Assembly (NCBI GenBank): GCA_963773745.1
Contig: CAVZCL010000005.1
Location: forward strand, 1,984,001 to 2,048,000
Origin: UBA5069 sp963773745
Lineage (GTDB): Bacteria; Chloroflexota; Anaerolineae; Caldilineales; Caldilineaceae
Length of the DNA stretch: 64,000 nucleotides
Direction: 5' to 3'
The notes beneath the pieces were generated by a model. That model saw only the letters and a list, made by a program, of their open reading frames with translations, was not told where the DNA came from and did not search any database. Position 1 is the first letter of the stretch, and every line of letters begins with the position of its first letter. Positions 28,615 to 36,682 of this stretch are shown in pieces. The position numbers and the translations under genes are program-made.

Positions 28615-28877
28615 TGGAGTGCGAGCGACAGCTGCAGATCTACGTAGCCGCTCACTGTGTCGGGCTGGAACGTGCGCTTGCCCTGGCGGCTGAAGTGCGC
28701 ACGCTTCGGCCGGAATGGGAGATTGATGTGGTTGATCTGGACCTGAACGGCGCGCACTCCCCTGACTTTGTTGTGGCGACGCCCATGTATGTGGCCGGCG
28801 CGCGCCCGATCTTCTGGGGCAACCCTTCACTCGATGACCTTGTGGCGCAGATGGACGATTTGGAGCAGCGCGCATGA
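28614..28877 (+). CDS. Small thioredoxin-fold protein (KaiB-like layout)
   Basis: 87 residues. The order LQIYVAAHCVGLERAL, then WEIDVVDLDL, then VATPMYVAGARPIFWGNPS follows the beta-alpha-beta pattern of thioredoxin-fold/KaiB-like proteins, including the cis-Pro position (ATP) before the third strand. There is a single Cys (AHC) and no CxxC, so disulfide reductase activity is unlikely; a binding or sensing role is an inference. The start is coupled to the previous stop and the stop overlaps the next start (ATGA). Confidence 0.6.
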   Translation: MECERQLQIYVAAHCVGLERALALAAEVRTLRPEWEIDVVDLDLNGAHSPDFVVATPMYVAGARPIFWGNPSLDDLVAQMDDLEQRA

Positions 28878-29591
28878 CCAGTCGAAGCGCAAGCGCGCAG
28901 GCCAGCGAAAAGGTGAGCTACCTGCAGCAGAACGACCTCTTTCGCGGCATGAGCCCCGACGAGATTCGATGCGGTGGCCGGGCGGGCGCCCATGAAACGG
29001 GTGCCCGCCGGCACAGTCTTCTACTCTGCCGAGCAGCCGGCCGAAGTGCTCTTCATCCTCAAGGAAGGGCGCGTGCGTATCTACCAGTTGAGCCCCGACG
29101 GCCGCAGGCTCACAACGGCTGTGCTTGAGGCAGGCTGCATCTTTGGCGAGATGGTGCTCGTGGGCACGCGCCTGCACGATTCGTATGCCGAGGCAATGGA
29201 CCCCTGCCTGCTCTGCCTGATGAGCCGCGCTGATGTCCAATCAATGCTTCTGAGCGATACGCGTGTGGCCGGGCGGCTGGTGGAGATTCTGGGCGAGCGG
29301 CTGGCCGAGGCGCAGGAGGCGCTCTCGGGCATGGTCTTCAAGCGCATGCCCGAGCGGCTGGCTGGCCTCCTGCTGCGCCGCGCCCGCCCTGCACGCGGGC
29401 TCCCCGGCATGGTGCGCCCGCTGGAGGTGCGCCACACCCACGAGGAGCTGGCCGAGATGCTGGGCGGCGGCCGCGAAACGGTAACGAAGATTCTCAACGA
29501 GTGGGCGCTCGACGGTTGGGTTGAACTGGGGCGCGGCCGCGTGCGCCTGGCTGACCTTGATGCTTTGCGCGCTGCCACAGGCGAAGGCTGA
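28874..29591 (+). CDS. Crp/Fnr-family transcription regulator (frameshift near 28967)
   Basis: About 239 residues. The cyclic-nucleotide-binding-type barrel is visible as AGTVFYSAEQPAEVLFILKE, GRVRIYQLSPDGRR and FGEMVLVG; the DNA-binding HTH as HTHEELAEMLGGGRETVTKI. The Fnr-type N-terminal cysteine cluster is absent and the cAMP-binding Arg/Ser pair is not evident, so the effector is unknown. The frame changes at about 28967; removing one C from GATTCGATG gives DEIDAVAGRAPMKR. It overlaps the previous gene by 4 bp. Confidence 0.85.
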
Positions 29592-29593
29592 CC

Positions 29594-29995
29594 ATGGATG
29601 GAACCCTCGTCTTCGTCTACAACGCCGACAGCGGCGTCATGAATGGCCTGCTGGATTTGGCGCACAAGACGCTCTCGCCCGCCACCTATGGCTGCAACCT
29701 GTGCGCAATCACCTATGGCCCGCTGGGTATGAAACGCGCCTGGCGCGATGCTATCGCGTCGCTGGGGCGCCCCGTGCGCTTTTTGCACCGTGATGAGGTC
29801 GCGCGCGAGTTTGGCTTGACGGATGTTGCGCTGCCTGCCGTCTACTGCGTGGAGAATGGCGCGCTGGTCGAGTGGATGAGCGCCGCCGAGATGAACGCGT
29901 TCGACTCGCTTGAAGCGCTGACGCAGGCCGTGCAGGCGCGCAGTGCGCAGGAGCACAATGCGCAGGAGAGTGCGCTGCGCGCAGCCGCTCAATAG
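29594..29995 (+). CDS. Conserved-looking CxxC protein of unknown function
   Basis: 133 residues, 2 bp after the regulator stop, so part of the same operon. It begins MDGTLVFVYNADSGVMNGLL, then has ATYGCNLCAITYG with a CxxC, and later ALPAVYCVENGALVEW. The last ~25 residues are Ala/Gln-rich. The strand-helix pattern and CxxC would suit a thioredoxin-like fold, but I do not recognise the family. Confidence 0.55.
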   Translation: MDGTLVFVYNADSGVMNGLLDLAHKTLSPATYGCNLCAITYGPLGMKRAWRDAIASLGRPVRFLHRDEVAREFGLTDVALPAVYCVENGALVEWMSAAEMNAFDSLEALTQAVQARSAQEHNAQESALRAAAQ

Positions 29996-30064
29996 CGCAC
30001 TGCACCAGGTGGGTGTGCGCTACGTCACAGCAGCGCATGGGCCGAGCCGCTATACTGGCTTCAG

Positions 30065-30121
30065 AACGACCGGGTAACCGTTGCACTTCGTGGGGGGGCG
30101 CAACGGTTAACCCGGTCGGTT
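30065..30121. terminator. Inverted repeat terminator between convergent genes
   Basis: AACGACCGGGTAACCGTTGC (30065-30084) pairs with 30100-30121; one extra T bulges in the right arm. No T-run follows. It lies between the CxxC gene and the amidase end. Confidence 0.6.
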
Positions 30122-30301
30122 CGCGTCCTGGGGCGGCCTGAAGTCTTTCGTGGCGGCGGCTGCGGCGCGCCGCATGCCAGCACATTTTACCAAGTATTTT
30201 ACAGGCATGAGCAACGACACGCGTCGCGTCATCGAGTACGGAGGGCTGGAAGCCCCCCGCTACAAAGAGCGATTGCCCCACCACAAACCGCGCTCTTCCC
30301 G

Positions 30302-31931
30302 CTATCCCGCCCGCTCAATATATCGGCGCAGCGCAGCCACGGCGCGCGTTGGCGCGGCGATGGGGCGGCCTTCACGTGCGCTCTGCAAATAGGCCGCCAG
30401 CGACGCCGGATTGGCCATGGTGGCCCCATCATCCACAGCGGGCGGCAATTGCACGGCAGGCAGGAAGGCCGGTGCCGGTCGCGGCGGCAGAAGCAGTTCA
30501 AAGGCGTGCGCCAGCGCAATCAGCCGCGGCTCGCTCCACGCGCCACCCATGAAGGTAACGCCCACGGGCAGCCCATGCCACATGCCCGCGGGCACATGGA
30601 GCAGGGGGTAGCCTGCGCGCGCCGCGGGCGACGAGCTGCTTCCGCTTGACGCATCGCCGTTCACAAGGTCCGTCACGCAGGCAGGCGCGCCTGTCGGCAC
30701 AACCAGCGCGTCCAGGTTGTGCATGGCAACCGCGGCATCAATCCCCTCGCTTGCAGCAAGCCGCCGGCCGGTCGCCAGCGCCTCCGCATACTCTGCCTCG
30801 GTGAAGAGGTCGGCGTCAGCCAACTCCAGCAGCTCCTGCGCAAACCAGGGCATTTCGGCGGCCGCGTGCAGGCGGTTGAAGGCGATCAACTCCGTCAGCG
30901 ACTGCACCTCCAGGCCGGTGCGCGTCGCGAGATAGGCGTTAAGGTCGCGCTTGAACTCGTGCAGAAGCACAATCCACTCACCATCATCCCGCTCCAGCGC
31001 ATCCCCGGAGGGAAACCAAACAGGATCGACAATGGCAGCGCCGGCGCTGCGCATGCGTTCAATCGCGCCTGCGGCGATTGTGTCCGCGCCATGCGAGTAA
31101 CCCCAGAAGCCACAGTTGCGCACAACGCCAATGCGTGCCCCGCGCAGGGCGTCAGGGTTGAGAAAGTGCGTATAGTCAAGCAGAGGGGCGTTGATGGTAG
31201 CAGGGTCGCGCGGGTCGGGCCCCGCAATGACGGTGAGAATGGCGGCAGCATCGGCCACGCTGCGTGCATGGACGCCCACGGAGTCCTGCGAGGCTGCAAT
31301 GGGGACAACCCCGGCGCGCGAGGTGAGCCCCACCGTGGGCTTGAGGCCGACGACGCCACAGGCATTGGCTGGGCTGACGATGGAGCCGTCGGTTTCGGTG
31401 CCAAGCGCCGCAACGCAGAACCCTGCTGCCACGGCCGCTGCCGAACCCGAGCTGGAGCCGGAGGCCGTGCGGTTGAGGACATGGGGGTTGCGCGTGCAGC
31501 CCGCCGCGCCCGCTCCAGCCGGAACTTGAGTGGAGCGAGCGGAAGTTGGCCCATTCGCTCAAATTGGTCTTGCCCATAAGCAGCGCGCCCGCGGCGCGGA
31601 GACGCGCCGCCACGGTTGCATCCTGCAGGGCGGGTGCGCCGACAAGCGCGAGCGAACCGGCTGTCGTGGCCATGGCGTCGCCGGTGTCGATGTTGTCCTT
31701 GAGCAGAATCGGCATGCCGTGCAGCGGGCCGCACGCTTCGCCGCCGGCGCGCCGTGCATCCAGCGCGGCCGCAAGCGCGCGCCCGTCGCGATTGATCTCA
31801 ACGACGGCGTTGATGGTGGGGCCCTGCTTGTCAATGGCGTCAATGCGCGCCAGGTAGCCCTCAAGCAGGGACTCAGCGCTGATGTGGCCTGCATCCAGCG
31901 CTGCGCGCAGTGCGGCCAGGGGCAAGTTCAT
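30302..31931 (-). CDS. Amidase (amidase-signature family), frameshift at 31500-31502
   Basis: About 543 residues. The amidase-signature triad is visible: Lys in PILLKDNIDTGD, Ser in SGSSSGSAAAVAAGF, and the nucleophile Ser in GTETDGSIVSPANACG. It probably hydrolyses a small amide; the substrate is unknown. The frame breaks at a CCC run (31500-31502). Removing one base gives SSGWSGRGGCTRNPHVLN, the usual family text. The start ATG 31929-31931 has no good Shine-Dalgarno; a TTG five codons upstream with AAGGAAAG is an alternative. Confidence 0.9.
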
Positions 31932-32530
31932 TGGGGCAGGGGTCAAGACGCTTTCCTTTCCAGGTTGATGCCGTTGTGAAAACAATTTGCGGAAGAAGGG
32001 AACAAGGATCGGGTGACAGGGTCGTTCGTGAGTGGCGCTATCCCCGATCCCGGCTCCCTTCTCGCCACGCTGCGCTCCTGTTTTGCACGACCACTTTGGG
32101 AAGCCAGTTCGACGGCACGCGAAGCACGTGGCATTTGCGATCCGCTTGATGAAGCAAAGCCGCGCTCGAGCACCGGCACGTATGTGAAAGCGTACAGCAA
32201 TTGGCTGCATTGTTACTTGTTGCGGGGCCCAGCGCGTGCAATTCGGTCACAGTGGGCGGCTGCGGTCATTCCAGTGGCATCGGGCGCCTGCGCGTGGCTG
32301 TCGAGAATCACAGCAGGAAGACGGAAAAGGGTGTAGAGATATGCATGGTTCATTCGGGCTCATGCCGATGCTGCCTGGCCTGGTATGGCGCAAACTCAGG
32401 GCCGGCTCTGCTACCAGTGGATGTGCGCTCTGCGTCAGATCAGAGTGTATTTGCAGAGAATGAGTCATGATATACTACAAACACGAAGTTTCAATGGCGC
32501 GCTTCGGCCTCAATCCCCGAGAGGTGCAGT
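31932..32530. other. Intergenic region between amidase and MmyB-type regulator
   Basis: About 600 bp between divergent genes. Reading frames here have no family resemblance and mixed codon use. The only signal I see is a TATACT box at 32471-32476 before the regulator gene. Confidence 0.5.
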
Positions 32531-33364
32531 ATGCAAAAAGAAGATACCCCTGGCGAAATGCTGCGGCGTATACGCCTTCAGCGCAATCTGACGCTGCGTG
32601 TGGCTTCAGATCGGCTCGGCGTTTCGGCGTCGTCGCTCTCCCGTCTTGAGCGCGACATGCGCGTTGTTGAGCGCGCCGACGTCGCAGCCGCAATACGCGG
32701 CTATCAATTGTCTGCATGGGAAACTTTTCAACTGGAATCGGCTGCAAAGCTGGCGCCAACGCCTCTGCCGAAGATCGACGATGAAGCTGCGTGGCGGGTG
32801 CTCACCGAGCATCTGCGCGTGCTCACCGTGCCTGCCTATGTGGTCGACGGCCACAATCTGATTCGTGCCTGGAATGGGCAGGCACAGGCGCTGTTGGAAC
32901 TGCCGGCACAATCCGCACCCATGAACCCACTTGAGATGCTCTTCTCGCCGCGCATGCGCACGTTGCTCGGCGAAACTTGGCACGAAACCGTTGTCCTCGC
33001 TTGCAGGCAGTACTACTTGCGCACCTTGCACGTGGCCGGCGAAGGCCGTTTGCGCAAGTCGGTGGGAGATGTTGCCCGTAAGTACGGCAGCGTCTTCACC
33101 GAGGTGTGGGACAAGGCGCTTGAGACGTCGCGCGAGCCTGACACAGCTTCCGTTGAGCAGATCAATACGGTCATCAAGGTATACACGCCTGTGGGTGTCA
33201 TTGAGTACCTGCTGCTCGAACTGGCGCGCCACACGCTACTATCGCTGGACCTTCACGTCCTCGTACCGCTTGGCGAACAATCAATGCGCCGTCACAGAGA
33301 AGCCGTGGCCGGTGTCAACCCGGACATCGTCGTGCGCCTGCGCCGCGGCGGTGCAGGCGCCTGA
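32531..33364 (+). CDS. XRE-family regulator with MmyB-like ligand-binding domain
   Basis: 277 residues. Residues ~8-60 form an HTH (MLRRIRLQRNLTLRVASDRL, GVSASSLSRLERD). The remaining part has PAYVVDGHNLIRAWNGQAQA and NPLEMLFSPRMR, typical of the PAS-like domain of MmyB regulators, which bind small hydrophobic ligands and often control neighbouring dehydrogenases. The first residues after the HTH have no Cys cluster. GAGGTG lies 6 nt before the ATG; TATACT lies 55 nt upstream. Confidence 0.82.
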   Translation: MQKEDTPGEMLRRIRLQRNLTLRVASDRLGVSASSLSRLERDMRVVERADVAAAIRGYQLSAWETFQLESAAKLAPTPLPKIDDEAAWRVLTEHLRVLTVPAYVVDGHNLIRAWNGQAQALLELPAQSAPMNPLEMLFSPRMRTLLGETWHETVVLACRQYYLRTLHVAGEGRLRKSVGDVARKYGSVFTEVWDKALETSREPDTASVEQINTVIKVYTPVGVIEYLLLELARHTLLSLDLHVLVPLGEQSMRRHREAVAGVNPDIVVRLRRGGAGA

Positions 33365-33528
33365 AGAGAATCCGTTGCAATACGCGGCCCCTTTCGTAAC
33401 GGCGGCTTGAACCGCCTCCTCCGTCAAAGCCCATCCCCGCCCCTTTAGGCCACCACATTCCCGGCAAGGTAAGCGCAACCGCTTGTTTCCGCTTGGCGAT
33501 CTGCGCGCATTCCTGTATGCTTTATTTG

Positions 33529-33540
33529 GAACATTTGTTC
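33529..33540 (+). promoter_or_regulatory. LexA-like palindrome GAAC-ATTT-GTTC
   Basis: GAACATTTGTTC, 51 bp before the ATG of the following unknown gene. It is the second and last exact GAAC-N4-GTTC I found in the window. TGTATGCTTTAT just upstream may contain the -10. Confidence 0.4.
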
Positions 33541-33591
33541 TGAATTGCGCACCGAGTCCCCAGGACGGGCGAAGCAGACGGAAATGCAGCG

Positions 33592-34282
33592 ATGGATGAG
33601 ACATGGATTTTGCACAATGCAAGCAGTGATGATGCCGTCGCCTGGCTGAGAGCGCTGGCAGCCGCGGCGCGCACCGAGCAGGCTGCGAAAGGATGGCGCG
33701 GCCAGACGCCAATCTGCAAGGTGGGGGATGTTGATTTGCTCAAGTTGCCGCTGCCTGTACGTTCCGAGGCGCACAGCGCAGCGGGCGTCTACGCACGCCT
33801 GCCTGCGGCGGATGCGCCCTTTGGCCACCTGTTGCTGCTGCTGCTGGTTGAGGAGGTTGCCGCGCGGTACAGTTCGCATTGAAATCGTAACCGACCCTGC
33901 CTTTGCGCTGCATGCAGACGAGATTCGCCGCCATTTATGCGATCGTTTTGTACATGCAACCCGCGGCGCATCAGGCCGGCGCACGGGATTGCTGCTGACG
34001 ATTAACGGGGAGGCGGATGCGAAGCCAACACGCACGGGCGCGCCGGTGCTCGCGTGCAACATCTGGCTGGAAGAGCAGCTGGTTGCTTTGGGGCCGGAGC
34101 GGCGTGGTCGACGCCGCCTCTTTCGCCCGTGGCTGGAAGAGTATCACAAATTGCGTGGCGAGTCGCCGGCCGATCCCATGCGATCATTTCGGGCGGCGGT
34201 GGCCGGTTGCGAGCGGCGCCTGGCATTGCGGCAGCAGCAGGAGCGCGCACGCCAGCGCGATCAGGGGATGTCCGTTTCGTAG
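33592..34282 (+). CDS. Unknown protein (frameshift near 33860)
   Basis: About 230 residues from two frames: an N-terminal half (MDETWILHNASSDDAVAWLR, HLLLLLLVEEVAARY) and a C-terminal half (TVRIEIVTDPAFALHADEIR, NIWLEEQLVALGPERRGRRR). The join lies in GCCGCGCGGTAC at about 33855-33865, where one base is surplus. Base composition and codon use are consistent over both halves. I do not recognise the family; the C-terminal 40 residues are Arg/Gln-rich and may be a coiled coil. The upstream LexA-like site hints at stress control. Confidence 0.55.
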
Positions 34283-34532
34283 CGGGCGCTTGGGAACAGT
34301 GGCGAGTTGTTCCGGCGTAGAGCACGCTCGCCACAGCCACCGCCGCAGGCTGAAACCGCCACCGCTCCGCGCAGCCAGTTGACACCCTCTGCCACACTAT
34401 TTCGCTCTCTTTATCAGCCGCCACAGGTTGAAACGGGATGCGTACTCGAGTACGGCGGTTTAAGCCGCCGCTACGAGATCCATCGATGAGGTACAACACC
34501 CGAGACTGAATCGCTGCATCCACCTCCAGCAA

Positions 34533-34651
34533 ACGAAAAGCTCCGGCGCATTGCGCCGGAGCTTTTTTGCAAAAGTTGTAAGGTGGAAACGCTAGCCGGG
34601 GGGCAGCGATGGATGGGTGCGATGAGGAACGGCTTGCGGCTCCACCTTACA
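34533..34651 (-). ncRNA. Candidate small RNA with C-rich loop
   Basis: A complete transcription unit on the minus strand. A TTGCGT-N17-TATAGT promoter (34658-34686) ends 7 nt before the predicted 5' end. Then comes a 10-bp stem (34641-34650 with 34578-34587), an inner 9-bp stem with one mismatch (34630-34638 with 34590-34598), and a 31-nt loop (34599-34629) rich in CCUC, CCCAUCC and CCCCC. A strong factor-independent terminator (stem AGCTCCGGCGC) follows at 34536-34566. The loop could pair with Shine-Dalgarno sequences. No known RNA family is recognised. Confidence 0.55.
34536..34568. terminator. Bidirectional factor-independent terminator
   Basis: AAAAGCTCCGGCGCA and its complement, followed by TTTTTT on the plus strand and by TTTTCGTTT on the minus strand. 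It can end both the plus-strand gene ending at 34282 and the minus-strand small RNA. Confidence 0.9.
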
Positions 34652-34657
34652 AAAGGC

Positions 34658-34686
34658 ACTATAGCACGCCTCTCAGCAAAACGCAA
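34658..34686 (-). promoter_or_regulatory. Promoter of the candidate small RNA
   Basis: Minus strand TTGCGT (34681-34686), a 17-nt spacer ending in GTGC, and TATAGT (34658-34663): a sigma-70-type promoter with extended -10. Confidence 0.7.
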
Positions 34687-35094
34687 TACCCAATTTTAAC
34701 CAATCTGAAAATTCATCGAAGGTTGTCAACGAAAAACGCCACCGAATGTTGCGGCCGGCCACCGCTTGGCCTCGCCCACTGCAACAAATGTTGCGAGAAA
34801 TCCACAAGCGGATGCTCAAATAGAACAGACCTGGACAAACCTTGCAGCCTGCGTCGCGAGTTTTCCCCACTCTTGGAGGCTGGGGAAAAGTGTCGGATCT
34901 GTGGGAAAAGTCGGGCGCGCGCGGTCGTTTGCCACTGCCGGTGGGCGGCTGCGCATTGTGTATTTGTGTATCTGCGGGCCAGTCGGTGAATTGCGAGTTG
35001 CTGGATCGATTGCCACTTTGACGCGAATGCGCACGAGGCGAAGAAGCGCCGAGGTGAAGAAGCGCAGTGGTACAGAAGCGCAGGGTGCAGAAAT

Positions 35095-35199
35095 GCAGAG
35101 GCACAAAGAAGCACAAAGAGAGCGAAGGCAGAAAAGAATCAGGCTTCTCAGCCCTCTTCTTTCTGCCTTCGCTCTCTTTGTGCTTCTTTGTGCCTCTGC
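35095..35199. repeat. Perfect palindrome, 39-bp arms, CACAAAG-type words
   Basis: Arms 35095-35133 and 35161-35199 are exact complements around a 27-nt loop. The arm iterates GCACAAAG. Degenerate AGAAGCGCAG words precede it from 35040. It ends 40 bp before the prfB stop. Confidence 0.96.
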
Positions 35200-35239
35200 G
35201 CCGTCGCGTTAAAACCGTTCTGGCAGCAGGTCAGTGCCT

Positions 35240-36335
35240 TTACTCCTGGCTCAGGTGCTGCTGGAGCCAGGCCTGCATAAACGCATCCAGGTCGCCGTCG
35301 AGCACCGCCTGCGTGTTGCCTGTTTCCACATCCGTGCGCAGATCTTTCACCATCTGGTACGGGTGCAGTACGTAGGAGCGAATCTGGCTGCCGAAGTTGG
35401 CATCCACAACTTCCCCCTTAAGCGCGGCCTTCTCCGCATCAATCCGGCTTTGCTCAATATCATAGAGCTTGCCGCGCAGCACCTTCAGCGCCATTTCGCG
35501 GTTCTGCGTCTGGCTGCGCTCGTTCTGCGAGGTGACGATCAGCCCCGTGGGAAGGTGGCGAATGCGCACGGCCGTCATGTTCTTCTGCACATTCTGGCCG
35601 CCGGCCCCACTGCTCAGATAGACCTCAATCTCGATCTCCTTGGGGTCAATCACAATGTCGATATCCTCGTCAATCACCGGCAGCACCTCCACCTTGGCGA
35701 AGGAGGTGTGACGGCGGTTGGCCGAGTCAAAGGGGCTGAGGCGCACAAGGCGGTGCGTGCCGCGCTCCGAACGCAAATAGCCGTAGGCATAGGGGCCATC
35801 GACCTCTACAGTGACGCTCTTGATGCCCGCTTCTTCGCCTTCGGTCATGTCCGTGATGTGCGTCTTGAAGCCGCGCCGCTCTGCCCAGCGCAAGTACATG
35901 CGCAGCAGCATGGAGGCCCAGTCCTGCGCCTCGGTGCCGCCCGCTCCGGCGTGGATTGAAAAGATACCGGCGCCGGTGTCGAAGCGGCCGCTGAGTGCAA
36001 GCGCAAACTCGCGCGACTCCAGCTCTTCATCAATTGCCGTCGCTTCTGCCTCCAGCTCCGCCAGCAGGCCGGGGTCCTCGTCGGCCATCTCCAGCAGGTC
36101 GAGGGCGTCGGCCACACGCTGGCGCATCGCGTCCCACTCGTCCACCTGTGTGCGCAGAGTGCTCAACTCCTGCATCAGCTTCTGCGCGCCTTGCTGGTCG
36201 TTCCAAAAGTCGGCTCCTGCGCTTTCGGCATCCAGCGCTGCCACCCGTTCGGCCTTGACTGGGATGTCAAAGCCGCCCCCGGATCGAGTCAACGCGGTTG
36301 ATCAAGGTATTAAGGCGCAGCTGCAAGTCACTCAT
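35240..36335 (-). CDS. prfB: Peptide chain release factor 2, with programmed +1 frameshift
   Basis: About 364 residues. LSPFDSANRRHTSFA contains the SPF anticodon-like motif of RF2 (UGA/UAA recognition), and SGAGGQNVQKN carries the GGQ that triggers peptidyl-tRNA hydrolysis. The ATG at 36333-36335 opens a 22-codon leader ending in CTT TGA C at 36266-36272. Shifting +1 there continues with DIPVKAERVAALDAES to the end. A GGGGG three bases before CTT serves as the internal Shine-Dalgarno, with the same spacing as in E. coli. Autoregulation by RF2 level is therefore expected. This is a genuine frameshift, unlike the draft indels elsewhere. Confidence 0.96.
36266..36280 (-). promoter_or_regulatory. 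prfB: RF2 programmed frameshift site
   Basis: Minus strand GGGGGCGGCTTTGAC: SD-like G-run, three-base spacer, slippery CTT, in-frame TGA and following C. Confidence 0.93.
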
Positions 36336-36363
36336 AGTCGGTCTGGGTACCTATCTGGCTCGA

Positions 36364-36414
36364 TGTTATGTGCGTATCGGTGTTATGTGCGCATCGGTGT
36401 TATGTCCGCATTCT
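36364..36414 (-). repeat. Three 17-bp direct repeats upstream of prfB
   Basis: Units TGTTATGTGCGTATCGG, TGTTATGTGCGCATCGG and TGTTATGTCCGCATTCT, head to tail with no spacer, between the HhH gene and the prfB start. Confidence 0.92.
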
Positions 36415-36440
36415 TGGCGCGCGTCATTCGGCCTTCGGGC

Positions 36441-36671
36441 TTACGTCTCGGCACTGTCGCGCAAGGAAAGCCCCCGTTCGGCAAGCGCATCGCGCAGCAT
36501 GCCGAGCGCCCTGGGGCCCATGCCGTGGAGCGCGAGCAGCTCCTTCTCGCTCACGTCTGCCAATTGCTCGAGGCGGCTGTAACCCGCGTTCTCCAGTGCG
36601 CGCCGCGCCGGCGCGCCGATCTTCTCCGGAAAGCCGCTCTCGTCTGCTGCAGGCCGGCTCTTTGTAGCCAT
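36441..36671 (-). CDS. Small helix-hairpin-helix protein
   Basis: 76 residues. PARRALENAGYSRLEQLADV followed by LLALHGMGPRALGMLRDAL gives a helix-hairpin-helix pair with the GxGP turn, like the RNA polymerase alpha C-terminal domain and related DNA-binding modules. It is probably a DNA-binding accessory protein; no target is known. It lies 11 bp downstream of ftsY on the same strand, so likely co-transcribed. Confidence 0.75.
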   Translation of the reverse strand: MATKSRPAADESGFPEKIGAPARRALENAGYSRLEQLADVSEKELLALHGMGPRALGMLRDALAERGLSLRDSAET

Positions 36672-36682
36672 CGTTCGTTTCC

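Larger units (their letters stand above)
34283..35239. other. Intergenic region between convergent genes
   Basis: Contains a GCGGTTTAAGCCGC-type word (34455-34475), a bidirectional terminator (34536-34568), the candidate small RNA with its promoter (34533-34686) and a CACAAAG palindrome (35095-35199). Between 34690 and 35040 I see no supported gene. Confidence 0.6.

Noticed and set aside
28614..28877. Circadian KaiB
   Set aside because: Only the fold pattern matches; no kaiA or kaiC is nearby and the protein sits in a Crp/Fnr operon.
32201..32470. Possible gene in the amidase-MmyB gap
   Set aside because: The open frame has no family resemblance, overlaps other equally long frames, and lacks a Shine-Dalgarno.
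34570..34651. Signal recognition particle RNA
   Set aside because: On the plus strand GCTAGCCGGGGGGCAGCG loosely resembles small SRP RNAs, but the conserved apical GGAA loop and its flanking core are missing, and the promoter and terminator are on the minus strand.
34766..35212. Plus-strand reading frame before the CACAAAG palindrome
   Set aside because: Its C-terminal half is the translated palindrome and repeat trail, and its composition is unlike real genes here.
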